From Pseudomonas sp. (GTDB lineage: Bacteria; Pseudomonadota; Gammaproteobacteria; Pseudomonadales; Pseudomonadaceae), in the NCBI RefSeq assembly GCF_030683065.1, contig NZ_JAUXMX010000064.1, positions 1 to 64,000 of the forward strand: a DNA stretch of 64,000 bases, in the 5' to 3' direction. Below the pieces are notes generated by a model. That model was not told the origin of the DNA and searched no databases. It saw only the letters and a list, made by a program, of their open reading frames with translations. Below, piece after piece: positions 26,790 through 35,929 of the stretch. The position numbers were made by a program, and so were the translations under genes. Each line of letters starts with the position of its first letter. Position 1 is the stretch's first letter.

Positions 26790-26968
26790 AAACTGCTAGC
26801 GCGAACGTAGATGGCTGGGCGCAGCGACAGTCCGCCAGCTTTTGTGTCACACCGATAAACCGGTGGTGCACTGCCTGCGGCGAGTGACACGGACTGCTCG
26901 AGGTAATAGCTCGCAGCGCAGGGCGTTTGCAGACGGTCGCGGTAAGCGAGGGTTTGTTCACACCCGCC

Positions 26969-27439
26969 TCAGATCAACCCGGCATCCGCCAACTTCTGCT
27001 CGAGGCCAATCAGGTCGGGGATCTTCAGCACATCCTCACCAATCACCACCGCATCCAACTCTAACGGGGCAAGCGGCACATCAGCGCGCAGCAGTTCGAC
27101 GCCGACTTTTACCGAGCGCGGGATGCCCTGCACCAACAAGGCAATGAACTTGACCTTGGGGCGCCCGCCAAGGGCATTGATAATCACCACACGTGCAGTG
27201 GAGCCTACCTGAGCCTGCCCATCGGAAGCTGCTTCGAACGACAACAGCGGCAAACTCAGGTCACGCCAGCCAACCTGGCCGAGAAACCAGGCCGGCATAC
27301 CCGCACTGACTTGCGGCGCGCGATAGGCAATCAGCTCGGCAATGGCCACGTTTGGCAGCAACAGGGTACGGTCGGCCAGTGGCACCAGCAGGGCGGTCAG
27401 GCTGTTGACGGTATTCGGGGTGGCGATGGCTTGGCTCAT
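26969..27439 (-). CDS. chpC: CheW-like adaptor ChpC
   Basis: CheW-domain protein (156 residues) at the end of the Pil-Chp operon; CheW proteins couple receptors to the histidine kinase. Visible: the beta-barrel start LTALLVPLADRTLLLPNVAIAELI, WRDLSLPLLSFE, and the C-terminal LLRADVPLAPLELDAVVIGED. In P. aeruginosa ChpC is reported as an accessory input, not the core adaptor (PilI). Coding starts 31 bp after chpB. In PAO1 chpD and chpE follow; here rsmE faces it, so both are absent. Confidence 0.9.
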   Translation of the reverse strand: MSQAIATPNTVNSLTALLVPLADRTLLLPNVAIAELIAYRAPQVSAGMPAWFLGQVGWRDLSLPLLSFEAASDGQAQVGSTARVVIINALGGRPKVKFIALLVQGIPRSVKVGVELLRADVPLAPLELDAVVIGEDVLKIPDLIGLEQKLADAGLI

Positions 27440-27470
27440 GGAAAGGTCCTATGCAGGGCAGCGCCCCGGA

Positions 27471-28490
27471 TTAACTGCACTGCTCGGCCAAATGATTGAC
27501 CAGCCCTGAGGCCAGTTCACGAGGGTCGCCGCTGAACGTGCTGTAACCACCCTCACGCAGGCTGTCTGGCATGCTCGGGCAGATGCAGGTATCGGCACGC
27601 TGGGTCCAGATGGTCCCACCTTGGCGGCGCACATACGCCGCTGCGGCACTGCCATCGCTGCCCATGCCACTGAACGCGATGACGCCACAGAGCCCGGCAA
27701 AGTGCTGGGCAAGATTGAGCATCATCTGATCGACCGACGGGCTGTAGGGTTCAGGCCAGGTACGCTCACTGATGTGCATGGCGCCTGCTTCGTCAAAGCC
27801 GAGCTCACGGCTAATCGGCACCACGACCACTTCACCACAGCGCACCGCATCGCCATGACGCGCCAGATTGACGCGCCACTGGCTATGCCGACCGACTGCC
27901 TGCGGCAGCGCCGACTCGAAACTGGGATCAATATGCTGCGCATAGACGAAGCCGACCGGCAAACCGCCCGGCAAGGCGTCGAGGAAAGCCTTGACTGCCT
28001 CCGGACCGCCAAGCGACGCGGCCAACAACCAGACCTGGCGGGCCACCTCGCCGACCACCAGCGGCGTATCGGCGAGCACGCGCGGCAAGTCCAGGCGGGA
28101 CGGGCGCTGAGCCTCCGAGAGTAATGCCTGGAGGCTGGGGCCAACGGCTTGCGATGGGTCGCCGATCAGCTTCTTCAACTTGCCGAACAGGCGTCGCTCC
28201 CAACGCGGATAATTTTCCGAATGCCGCTCCGGAGCATGTCCTTCGCCAAATAAAATCGGGGCGCTGGCGTTTTCCATCAGGTCGTCGACCAGCGGAAAGT
28301 CCTCAGACTGGGCCAGATCGACCAACCACAAGTCAGTCTCGCAAGCCGCCAGGGTCGCCTCATCCAGGCGCGCCGGATCGCTATTGAGCACCACCAGATA
28401 GCCACTCCCGGTCAACGCCTGCTGCAGTACATGGCGCTGCAGCGAGGTATCGGCAATGACCGCAATGCGGGCCACATTTCTCTCGGTCAT
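27471..28490 (-). CDS. chpB: CheB-like protein-glutamate methylesterase ChpB
   Basis: Removes methyl groups from the receptor PilJ, opposing PilK. It has 339 residues. The catalytic domain (about 140-339) has the CheB triad region: LAASLGGPEAV (Ser), YAQHIDPSF (His) and FSGMGSDG (Asp). The N-terminal third is receiver-like in shape (ARIAVIADTSLQRHVLQQAL) but lacks the acidic pair and a clear phospho-Asp with following lysine, so it is probably a degenerate regulator. Its start overlaps the chpA stop by 4 bp, indicating translational coupling. Confidence 0.92.
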   Translation of the reverse strand: MTERNVARIAVIADTSLQRHVLQQALTGSGYLVVLNSDPARLDEATLAACETDLWLVDLAQSEDFPLVDDLMENASAPILFGEGHAPERHSENYPRWERRLFGKLKKLIGDPSQAVGPSLQALLSEAQRPSRLDLPRVLADTPLVVGEVARQVWLLAASLGGPEAVKAFLDALPGGLPVGFVYAQHIDPSFESALPQAVGRHSQWRVNLARHGDAVRCGEVVVVPISRELGFDEAGAMHISERTWPEPYSPSVDQMMLNLAQHFAGLCGVIAFSGMGSDGSAAAAYVRRQGGTIWTQRADTCICPSMPDSLREGGYSTFSGDPRELASGLVNHLAEQCS

Positions 28491-31400
28491 GCTGGTGTAT
28501 CCGGACGGCGATGATTCGGGCCGCGCTCACTCGGCTGGCGGTTCACCAATTTCGCGATGCTTTCGAGCAATAACGATTCCTGGTAAGGCTTGCCGAGGTA
28601 TTCGTTGACGCCGATCGCCAGCGCTCGCTCACGGTGCTTCGCACCGGTACGCGAGGTAATCATGATGATCGGCAGGTCTTTAAGGTGCTCATCGTGACGC
28701 ACCAGGGTCGCCACTTCGAAACCGTCCATGCGCGGCATTTCAATATCAAGCAACATGATGTCGGGCTTGTGCTCCTGCAATTGAGAGATGGCGTCCACAC
28801 CGTCTTTGGCGGTCAATACATTCATCCCGTTACGCTCGAGCAGGCGGCTGGTGACCTTGCGTACAGTGACCGAGTCGTCGACCACCATGACCAGGGTCGG
28901 CCGATCCGCTTCAATTTCTGCAGCGGTCGCGGAAAGCCTGAGCGTGCGCGGCTGCAATTGATTGACCAAGCGCGCGTGCAGCACACGGATGGTTGCCAGC
29001 AGGTCAAGGATAACCACCACGCGGCCGTCACCGAGGATAGTCGCCCCGGAAATACCGTGCACACTGGAGAACTGCGGCCCGAGACTTTTCACCACGATCT
29101 CGCGAGAGCCGGCCAAGGAGTCGACCTGCACTGCTACGGCATGCTCGCTCGAACGCACGAGAATCACCGGTAGAGGCAGACTCTGGCCGACCAACTTGGG
29201 TTGCTGGCCGTTATTCAACAGGTCACCGAGATAGCGCAACTCGTAGGCCTGACCGGCGTACTCGAAGCGTGGCGTATCCGCCGTGCCCGCGGCGTTCTGT
29301 TCGTAGAGGGCCTCCAGCTCGTAGGGCGAAATCCGCACGATGCCTTCGATGGTGTTCAGCGGGATGGCGTACAGGTCTTCACCCGACAACACCATCAGCG
29401 CGCGGTTGACCGAGACGGTGAACGGCAGACGGATGGCAAAGCGGGTACCTTCACCCGGTGTCGAGTCGATGCTCATGGAGCCGCCGAGTTGCTTGACCTC
29501 GGAATGCACCACATCCATCCCAACGCCACGCCCGGAAATCTGGGTGACCGCCTCGGCAGTGGAAAAACCCGCCTCGAGGATGAACTGGAGAATTTCGTGA
29601 TCGCTCAGATCAGACTCTTCGTCCATCAAACCACGCTCGATGGCCTTGCGCCGCACGGCATCGAGCTTGATCCCACCGCCGTCATCGCTGAGGGTCAAGA
29701 CGATATCACCGCCCTCACGGCCCAGGTTAAGGCGAATGGTGCCGTGCGCAGGCTTGCCGGCAGCACGACGCACCTCGGCCGACTCGATGCCATGGTCGAC
29801 GGCGTTGCGCAACATATGCTCCAGCGGCGCGACAATCCGCTCAAGCACGCTGCGGTCCATCTCACCATCGGCATTGCCAAGAACGAATTCAACCTGCTTG
29901 CCCAATTCACCAGCGACCTGACGGACAATCCGTCGCAACCGCGGAACCAGGCGTTCGAAAGGCACCATGCGAGTGCGCATCAAGCCTTCCTGCAATTCGG
30001 TGTTGACCCGCGCCTGTTGCAATAACAGGGTTTCTGCATCGCGGTTGCGCAGCGCCAGGGTTTCTTTCAGGTCGAGCAAGTCGGAGGCAGACTCGAACAA
30101 CGCGCGTGAAAGCTGCTGCAATTGCGAATGACGGTCCATTTCCAGCGGGTCGAAATCCTCATAGCCAGCACGCTCAGCCTCGGCCTGGTAGCGGCTGAGG
30201 ATCTGCGCCTGGGTTTCGATATCCAACCGGCGCAGCTGATCACGCACTCGATCAATGGTCGCTTCCATCTCACTCAGGGTGAAACCGAAATCGCTGACCT
30301 GCTGCTCGACCCGGCCGCGAAAGATCGACGTTTCACCGGCCAGATTAACCAGGCCTTCGAGCAATTCCGCCGGCACCTTTACCAGCTCTTGCGGGGCGCG
30401 GCGTGCAGCAGCCTCCTGTGCAGCCTCTTGAGCGCGACGGACGAATGGCAGCGCTTTTGCCACCAGTTCGCGAGGCGGTAGATCGCTGGCGGCAACAATG
30501 GGGGCAATCAGACTCGGGGCTTTTGCCGCCGCCGGCTCAACGCCAGCCGCTGCACTGTCTTCATCCACCAGACTGGCCTGCAGACGCTGACGCAATTGGT
30601 CGAGTTCTTTCTGCAGTCCCTCGAAGCCCGATTGCACGTCGAGATACAGGCTTTCCGGCCAAGGCGCGCCTTGCAGCAGGGCCTCGCTCAGGTGTGATTC
30701 CAGGTCATGGGCCAGGTTGCCTAGACGGTTTTGTCCGGCCAGCCGCGCCCCACCCTTGAGGGTATGCAGAACGCGCAGCATGTCGTCGATCGCCGTGCCG
30801 TCGTCACGACTCTGGTCCAAGCGACCCATAGCAGCTTCCATGGCTTCCAGCAGGTCGTCGGCTTCTTCCAGGAAAATATCGAGGATATCCGACTCGCCAT
30901 CGTCTTCATCCGGGCTTTCGGATATGGCATTGAGTTGCAGCGCAGACGGCATGCTCAGCTGCTGGTCCGGGTTGGCGCGAAACTGCCTGATCGTCTCGAT
31001 CAGCGCATCGCCATCGGGTACCGCGCGCTTGCCTCGCACGGCATCGAGCATCTCAGCCAGTCGATCATGGCAGGCCTGAAGCAGCCCAAACAGCTCCGGG
31101 CTAGGGCGCAGCCGACCATCAGCAAGTCCTTCGTAAAGGAATTCAAGCTCATGGGCGAGGTCGCCAATTTCTCGAATTTCCGCCATCCGCGCACCACCCT
31201 TGAGGGTGTGCAGGTCGCGTTGCAGAGACTCCAGATCAAGGCTGTTGTCGACGTCTTCCATCCAGCGCTGCAGAGACGCGCCGGAACTGTCGATGATGTC
31301 GAAGCCTTCCTCAAGGAAGATGTCCACCAACTCCTGGTCGGGATGATCCTCTAGATCTAGCGGCGCGAACTGGCCTGCATCGTTTACCGCAGATGCTGAT

Positions 31401-34400
31401 GAGCCCTGCGTATCGGCTAGCGCAAGATTCGGCTCAGGCTCAGTACCGGGAGCCTCCAGCAAGCCCAGCTCCATCTCGCCCTCGGCCTGCAACAACAGCT
31501 CGTTTTCGGCTTCGGCTTCGGCTTCGGCTTCGGCTTCGGCTTCGGCTTCGGCTTCGGCTTCGGCTTCGGGGACAGGTTCTGCGGCAGTTGCCACGGCTGA
31601 CAAGCTCTGCGCACCTGCGTCCTGACGGAAACGACGAATCGCCTCGATCAGTTCGCAGGGCTGCTGCAACTCAGCCTGGTTTTGCAACTGTTCCAACAAG
31701 ATGGCCAGGCAGTCATGGCTTTGCTGCAGCAGAGCAACGAGCGGCAGAGAATGGCTGAAGCGCCGATCCATCAAGCCTTCGTACAAGGACTCCAGCTCAT
31801 GGGCGAGATCGCCAATCGGACGAATATCGGCCATTCGGGCACCACCCTTGAGGGTGTGCAAATCACGCTGCAATGACGACAGAACAGCCTTGTTGTCCGG
31901 CTCTGTGCTCCAGCGCTCTAGCGCTTGCCCGGCACTCTCGAGGATATCGACTGCTTCCTCGAGAAAAATTTCGACCATCTCGGCGTCGAGCGCCTCATGG
32001 CCCGATGTCCGCGTAACCGGCTCGTCCATGTAGTCGGGCGATTCAACTACCGCAGCCGTATCACTGTCACTCTCGAGCATCCATGGGGAATGCTCGAGCG
32101 CCGCTGTTGCCGCATCCAGGTCGACGACCTCCAGGCCCGATTGGCCACCGGAAGACAGCAGCGCCAGCGCGCGCGGATCCAGCGCCTCAGCGAGCAGACC
32201 GCGTAATGCCTCGACTCGTGCAGGCTCGGCACTGACCTGCAGGCCTGCAGCCACTTGGTCCATCATGCTGATCAGCGCTTCATGGGCCAACGCGGCCTCA
32301 CTGAAGAAGCGTTCGCTGACCGCCAGGCTGCCTTCGTCCACCGCGCCGTAAAGGTCGAGCAGTGCCTCACAAAGCTCATCGATCTGCGGCAACTCGGCCA
32401 TTTCCGCGCCGCGCCCCAGGGTGGTCAACTCGTCCAGCAAGGCACTCAGCTCCTGGCGATCGGACGGATGCTCACGCCAGCGCTGCAGCAACGCCTCGGC
32501 ATCCAGCAGAATGTCCATGCCTTCGGCGAGGAAGATGCTGATCAGCTGCGGATCGCGGAGTTCGCCCTGCTCACTCTCGCGACTGCTTTGCGCTGCAGCG
32601 AGGCGGTCCTGGTGCAAGCTGTGCGTGCGCTCCAGAAACGCCGGGGCACCAGGCAGAGGCGCCAAGGGGTGAGTCTCCAACTGCTCAAGGCCCAAGCGGA
32701 ACAACTTCTCGGCAGCGCTTAATAATTCGGCTTCGGCCAGATCCATGGGGATCAGATTACTTTTGAATTCCTTGGCCAGCTTCTCGAGCGGCGCAGCGAT
32801 CTCTGCAATTGGCAGAATCCCGGCCATGTAGGCACTGCCCTTGAGGGTGTGCAGGGCACGCTGTAAATCGTCGGTGACCGGCCGCGGCAGTTCCTGGGCA
32901 CAATCGGCCAGAAAACCGACCAGGCTATCGAGGTGGGTTTCCGCTTCATTACGGAAAATCTCCAACAGTTGCGGATCGAGGGGCTCGCTATCGAGGGGCT
33001 CTCCGTAGAGGGGCTCGCCATCGAGCACTTCGAGCGGCTCATCGACGCCAGCAGCGACCACTGCGGCGTCCGCAACACGTGCTTCCTGGGCAGCCGGCGC
33101 AACGCCTGTCGGCAGGTGCTGACCTTTCGCCAGCGCATGCGCGGTGGCGGCTAGCAGGTCGACATCGTCACGTTGGCGCTGAGCCTTGGCGGCGAACTCA
33201 TCGACCAGAGCGGGCATCAGGGCCACCACATCGGCAATCACCTGATGCACCTCGGCATCCGGCTTGATGCTGCGATCGAGTACCCGGTTGAGCAGGTTTT
33301 CGATCGCCCAGCCCAGTTCGCCGATCACCAGCGCCCGAACCATCCGCCCACTGCCTTTGAGTGTGTGGAAGGCACGGCGAATCTCTGCCAGGGCTTGCTT
33401 GTTCTCGCTATCGGCACACCACGCTGGGAAGTACTCGGCGATGGTTTCTAGCACCTCGCCGACTTCCTCGATAAATACGTCCATCAACTCATCGTCGATT
33501 GACTCTTCATCATCCGGCGGTGGCAGCAAACTCGGCGGCACATCGTGAGCCGGCGGATTGATCGCCTGCAGTGGCGCGGCCATGACATCGGCCAGCGACA
33601 ACTGCTTGGCGGCGGCTGAGGCGTCATTTATTGGTGCCGCGCTCGGCAGCTCAACCTCGGGCACGCCCAGCGATTCCAGCTCGGCTTCATCCCAGTGACC
33701 CGTGCTGCTCAGTTGATCCAGGCTCAGTTCTTCCAACTGCAGGGCATCACTGCTGAAGTCGACCAGCGGCGCTTGCGGCTCGTCACCGAGGTCGAGGGCC
33801 GGCAACTGTGCCGGATCGCTGGTCGGTTCATCTTCATCCAGCGCAACCTGGCTCAGGTTATCGTCGTCAAGCGCGCGTTCGGCATCGACTGCAGCAGAGG
33901 TAATAGCGCTCAGTTCCTCTGGGGCCACAGGCTCAACCGGCGCGTCCAGCAACTCAAGCGCCTCGTCATCAGCCAGTACCTGGATGTCATCCAGGGGATT
34001 GGCAAGCGGCGCAACGTCTTCTACCGGATCGAGAATCGAGGGCTTTTCTTTCAGCGGGTAGCCGAGGTTCTCCAGGCTTTCTTCGGCCACATCGAGAATC
34101 AGGTCACCCTGGCTACCATGGTCTTCGGCCAGGCGTTCGAGGTAGTACTCGACGCTGGTGATCGCGTCAGCCAAGGAGTCGAGACTCTGCCAATTCGGCA
34201 CAGCCTTGCGCGCCAGCAGCTGCTCCTGGATATAGCGATTGCACGCATTGAGCAGATCCGCAGCACGCTGCAACGGAATCATCGCCAGGCCGCCGCGCAC
34301 CTGGGTCAACAACTCCGGTACACGCGCCAGGTGTTCGTGATTCCACTGCGAGGCGATAAATTCGATAATCGCGTCCTTGGCCTGCTCCAGACCACTGCGC

Positions 34401-35731
34401 GCTTCCTTGATCACCAACTGGTGAATTTGCGCCACATCGGTGATGGGCAAATGGCTCTCTTCGCGGCCACTATCGGTGACCGGACCGACCATGCCGGCCA
34501 GGGTCGCCTCGACATACAGCAGCGCACCGGCGACATCCATCAGCACCGCATCGCTCGGCGCTTGCCGGCCGAGAGCCAGGCCATGAACCACGTCAATCTG
34601 ATCGAGAATGACTTTACGTGGCTGGCCGAAACCGAGCACCGCCAGGGTGTCGGCAATTTGCTTGAGCGGTGCCAGCAGGCTATCCAGCTCGGCAACCTGA
34701 TTACGGTCGCTGCGCACGAATAAGTCGAGGCTGTCCTTGACCCGCACCAACTCCTCACACAACGCGCCGACCACCGAGCGCATGGCATCGCGATCCGGGC
34801 CGGCCAGACGGGCGCGTTCCTCATCGACGAGATCGCTGTCCGGTAGCGCATCGTCAAGACGGAACTGCTCCTTCAAGGCACTGATACGTGGCGACTGAGC
34901 TGGGGCCTTGGCCACGTAGAACAACATGTTTTTGGTCAGTACGTCTGGGGCAGGCTGGTTGATACCGTCCACACCCTGCTCAAGCAGGCGCTTGAGCTCT
35001 TTATCAACCTCACGGAGCAGGGTACGGACCGACGTACTGTTGGCCACGCCACCACTGGCCAGGCCCTCGACCAGGCCAGAGGCGATTTGCCACAACGGGC
35101 CGAGTGGCGCGTCCTTGCACAGGGTTTCAAGACGGCCGAAAACTCGTGCCATATAGCCCAGGTTGGTCGGTAGGTCCTGATTGCGAATCACCCCGACCAG
35201 AGCCACTTGCAGCATCTGGCGCAGCTTGCGCAGCAGTATCGGCAGTTCAGCGGTGCGCAGCGCGCCCAGGGACTCGGCCGACACGGCCGGCGCACGCACG
35301 GACATATCCGGCGAAAACAGGCTGGTTTCCGAGAGCAGTTTTTCGCCGCGGGCAGCCCGTAGGTCGTTCAGCAGCGGCAACACCACCATCGGCAGGTCAC
35401 GGCGGGCAGTCTGGATGCGGTCAAGGTAGGCCGGCAGCTGCAGAATCGCCTGCATCAGCACTTCCAGAGCTTCGCCCTGGCTGACAACGCGACCTTCCAT
35501 CAACGCCTGGGCCAGGTGTTCCATTTCTTCGGCGAGCAAGGCGGCGCCGTAAAACTCCACCATTTGCAGAGTGCCGTGTACCTGATGCACATAGGTCAGG
35601 CAGAAGCGCATGCGCGTCGAATCCTGCGGATTCTCGACGTACGCCTCCAGGGCTTGGCGCGCCTGTTTCAGGGTTTCCGCGATTTCGCCTTTGACCCACT
35701 CCAGGGCGACATAGTCGTGCCGATCCCCCAT
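28487..35731 (-). CDS. chpA: hybrid chemotaxis-type histidine kinase ChpA
   Basis: Giant CheA homologue (2,414 residues) driving type IV pilus extension/retraction and surface-sensing cAMP signalling through PilG and PilH. Phosphotransfer-like modules, with the residue in the His position: His49 (divergent, VHQVHG), Thr476 (LLTQVRGG), His789, His961, Thr1103 (ELTTLGRG), His1292, His1508 and His1656 (all LHTLKG-like). Dimerisation and ATPase domains follow (N-box NAVDHGIESAE, DDGGGI, GRGVGMDVV, about 1970-2075), then CheW and a C-terminal receiver (about 2280-2400; VVDDS, LLDIEMP, GKPY). An acidic Glu-Ala tract precedes the His1508 module. GGAG favours ATG at 35731 over 35746. Confidence 0.96.
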   Translation of the reverse strand: MGDRHDYVALEWVKGEIAETLKQARQALEAYVENPQDSTRMRFCLTYVHQVHGTLQMVEFYGAALLAEEMEHLAQALMEGRVVSQGEALEVLMQAILQLPAYLDRIQTARRDLPMVVLPLLNDLRAARGEKLLSETSLFSPDMSVRAPAVSAESLGALRTAELPILLRKLRQMLQVALVGVIRNQDLPTNLGYMARVFGRLETLCKDAPLGPLWQIASGLVEGLASGGVANSTSVRTLLREVDKELKRLLEQGVDGINQPAPDVLTKNMLFYVAKAPAQSPRISALKEQFRLDDALPDSDLVDEERARLAGPDRDAMRSVVGALCEELVRVKDSLDLFVRSDRNQVAELDSLLAPLKQIADTLAVLGFGQPRKVILDQIDVVHGLALGRQAPSDAVLMDVAGALLYVEATLAGMVGPVTDSGREESHLPITDVAQIHQLVIKEARSGLEQAKDAIIEFIASQWNHEHLARVPELLTQVRGGLAMIPLQRAADLLNACNRYIQEQLLARKAVPNWQSLDSLADAITSVEYYLERLAEDHGSQGDLILDVAEESLENLGYPLKEKPSILDPVEDVAPLANPLDDIQVLADDEALELLDAPVEPVAPEELSAITSAAVDAERALDDDNLSQVALDEDEPTSDPAQLPALDLGDEPQAPLVDFSSDALQLEELSLDQLSSTGHWDEAELESLGVPEVELPSAAPINDASAAAKQLSLADVMAAPLQAINPPAHDVPPSLLPPPDDEESIDDELMDVFIEEVGEVLETIAEYFPAWCADSENKQALAEIRRAFHTLKGSGRMVRALVIGELGWAIENLLNRVLDRSIKPDAEVHQVIADVVALMPALVDEFAAKAQRQRDDVDLLAATAHALAKGQHLPTGVAPAAQEARVADAAVVAAGVDEPLEVLDGEPLYGEPLDSEPLDPQLLEIFRNEAETHLDSLVGFLADCAQELPRPVTDDLQRALHTLKGSAYMAGILPIAEIAAPLEKLAKEFKSNLIPMDLAEAELLSAAEKLFRLGLEQLETHPLAPLPGAPAFLERTHSLHQDRLAAAQSSRESEQGELRDPQLISIFLAEGMDILLDAEALLQRWREHPSDRQELSALLDELTTLGRGAEMAELPQIDELCEALLDLYGAVDEGSLAVSERFFSEAALAHEALISMMDQVAAGLQVSAEPARVEALRGLLAEALDPRALALLSSGGQSGLEVVDLDAATAALEHSPWMLESDSDTAAVVESPDYMDEPVTRTSGHEALDAEMVEIFLEEAVDILESAGQALERWSTEPDNKAVLSSLQRDLHTLKGGARMADIRPIGDLAHELESLYEGLMDRRFSHSLPLVALLQQSHDCLAILLEQLQNQAELQQPCELIEAIRRFRQDAGAQSLSAVATAAEPVPEAEAEAEAEAEAEAEAEAEAENELLLQAEGEMELGLLEAPGTEPEPNLALADTQGSSASAVNDAGQFAPLDLEDHPDQELVDIFLEEGFDIIDSSGASLQRWMEDVDNSLDLESLQRDLHTLKGGARMAEIREIGDLAHELEFLYEGLADGRLRPSPELFGLLQACHDRLAEMLDAVRGKRAVPDGDALIETIRQFRANPDQQLSMPSALQLNAISESPDEDDGESDILDIFLEEADDLLEAMEAAMGRLDQSRDDGTAIDDMLRVLHTLKGGARLAGQNRLGNLAHDLESHLSEALLQGAPWPESLYLDVQSGFEGLQKELDQLRQRLQASLVDEDSAAAGVEPAAAKAPSLIAPIVAASDLPPRELVAKALPFVRRAQEAAQEAAARRAPQELVKVPAELLEGLVNLAGETSIFRGRVEQQVSDFGFTLSEMEATIDRVRDQLRRLDIETQAQILSRYQAEAERAGYEDFDPLEMDRHSQLQQLSRALFESASDLLDLKETLALRNRDAETLLLQQARVNTELQEGLMRTRMVPFERLVPRLRRIVRQVAGELGKQVEFVLGNADGEMDRSVLERIVAPLEHMLRNAVDHGIESAEVRRAAGKPAHGTIRLNLGREGGDIVLTLSDDGGGIKLDAVRRKAIERGLMDEESDLSDHEILQFILEAGFSTAEAVTQISGRGVGMDVVHSEVKQLGGSMSIDSTPGEGTRFAIRLPFTVSVNRALMVLSGEDLYAIPLNTIEGIVRISPYELEALYEQNAAGTADTPRFEYAGQAYELRYLGDLLNNGQQPKLVGQSLPLPVILVRSSEHAVAVQVDSLAGSREIVVKSLGPQFSSVHGISGATILGDGRVVVILDLLATIRVLHARLVNQLQPRTLRLSATAAEIEADRPTLVMVVDDSVTVRKVTSRLLERNGMNVLTAKDGVDAISQLQEHKPDIMLLDIEMPRMDGFEVATLVRHDEHLKDLPIIMITSRTGAKHRERALAIGVNEYLGKPYQESLLLESIAKLVNRQPSERGPNHRRPDTPA
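31505..31564. repeat. hexanucleotide tandem repeat, 10 perfect copies, in chpA
   Basis: TTCGGC repeated ten times without a mismatch (next unit TTCGGG). On the coding strand it gives (Glu-Ala)n in the linker between two Hpt modules. Copy-number change would keep frame and only lengthen or shorten the linker. Confidence 0.95.
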
Positions 35732-35765
35732 AGCCGCTCCACTCATATACTTGGCTCTGCCTTAT

Positions 35766-35929
35766 CAGGCTGTTGAAAAACTACCTGCGCTGCCATCGCT
35801 GCGTTAAAAGCAGGCCCGGATACGAGTCCAGTCGGACTGCTCGTTTACAGCTCGTAAAGTCGAATGCACCCGCAGTCGCATTCTTGCCTGCGTTGACTCG
35901 CTACCACGCCTACTGTTCTCAACGACCTG
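35766..35929. mobile_element. MITE-like 164-bp element between chpA and pilK
   Basis: Noncoding insert bounded by imperfect terminal inverted repeats: CAGGCTGTTGAAAAAC at the left, and at the right the complement of CAGGTCGTTGAGAACAG. Internal palindromic stretches (AGTCCAGTCGGACT near 35825-35838, and GAATGC...GCATTC at 35861-35883) would fold strongly. It ends on the base before the pilK stop codon. No transposase. Its position inside an otherwise tight operon suggests insertion. Confidence 0.6.
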
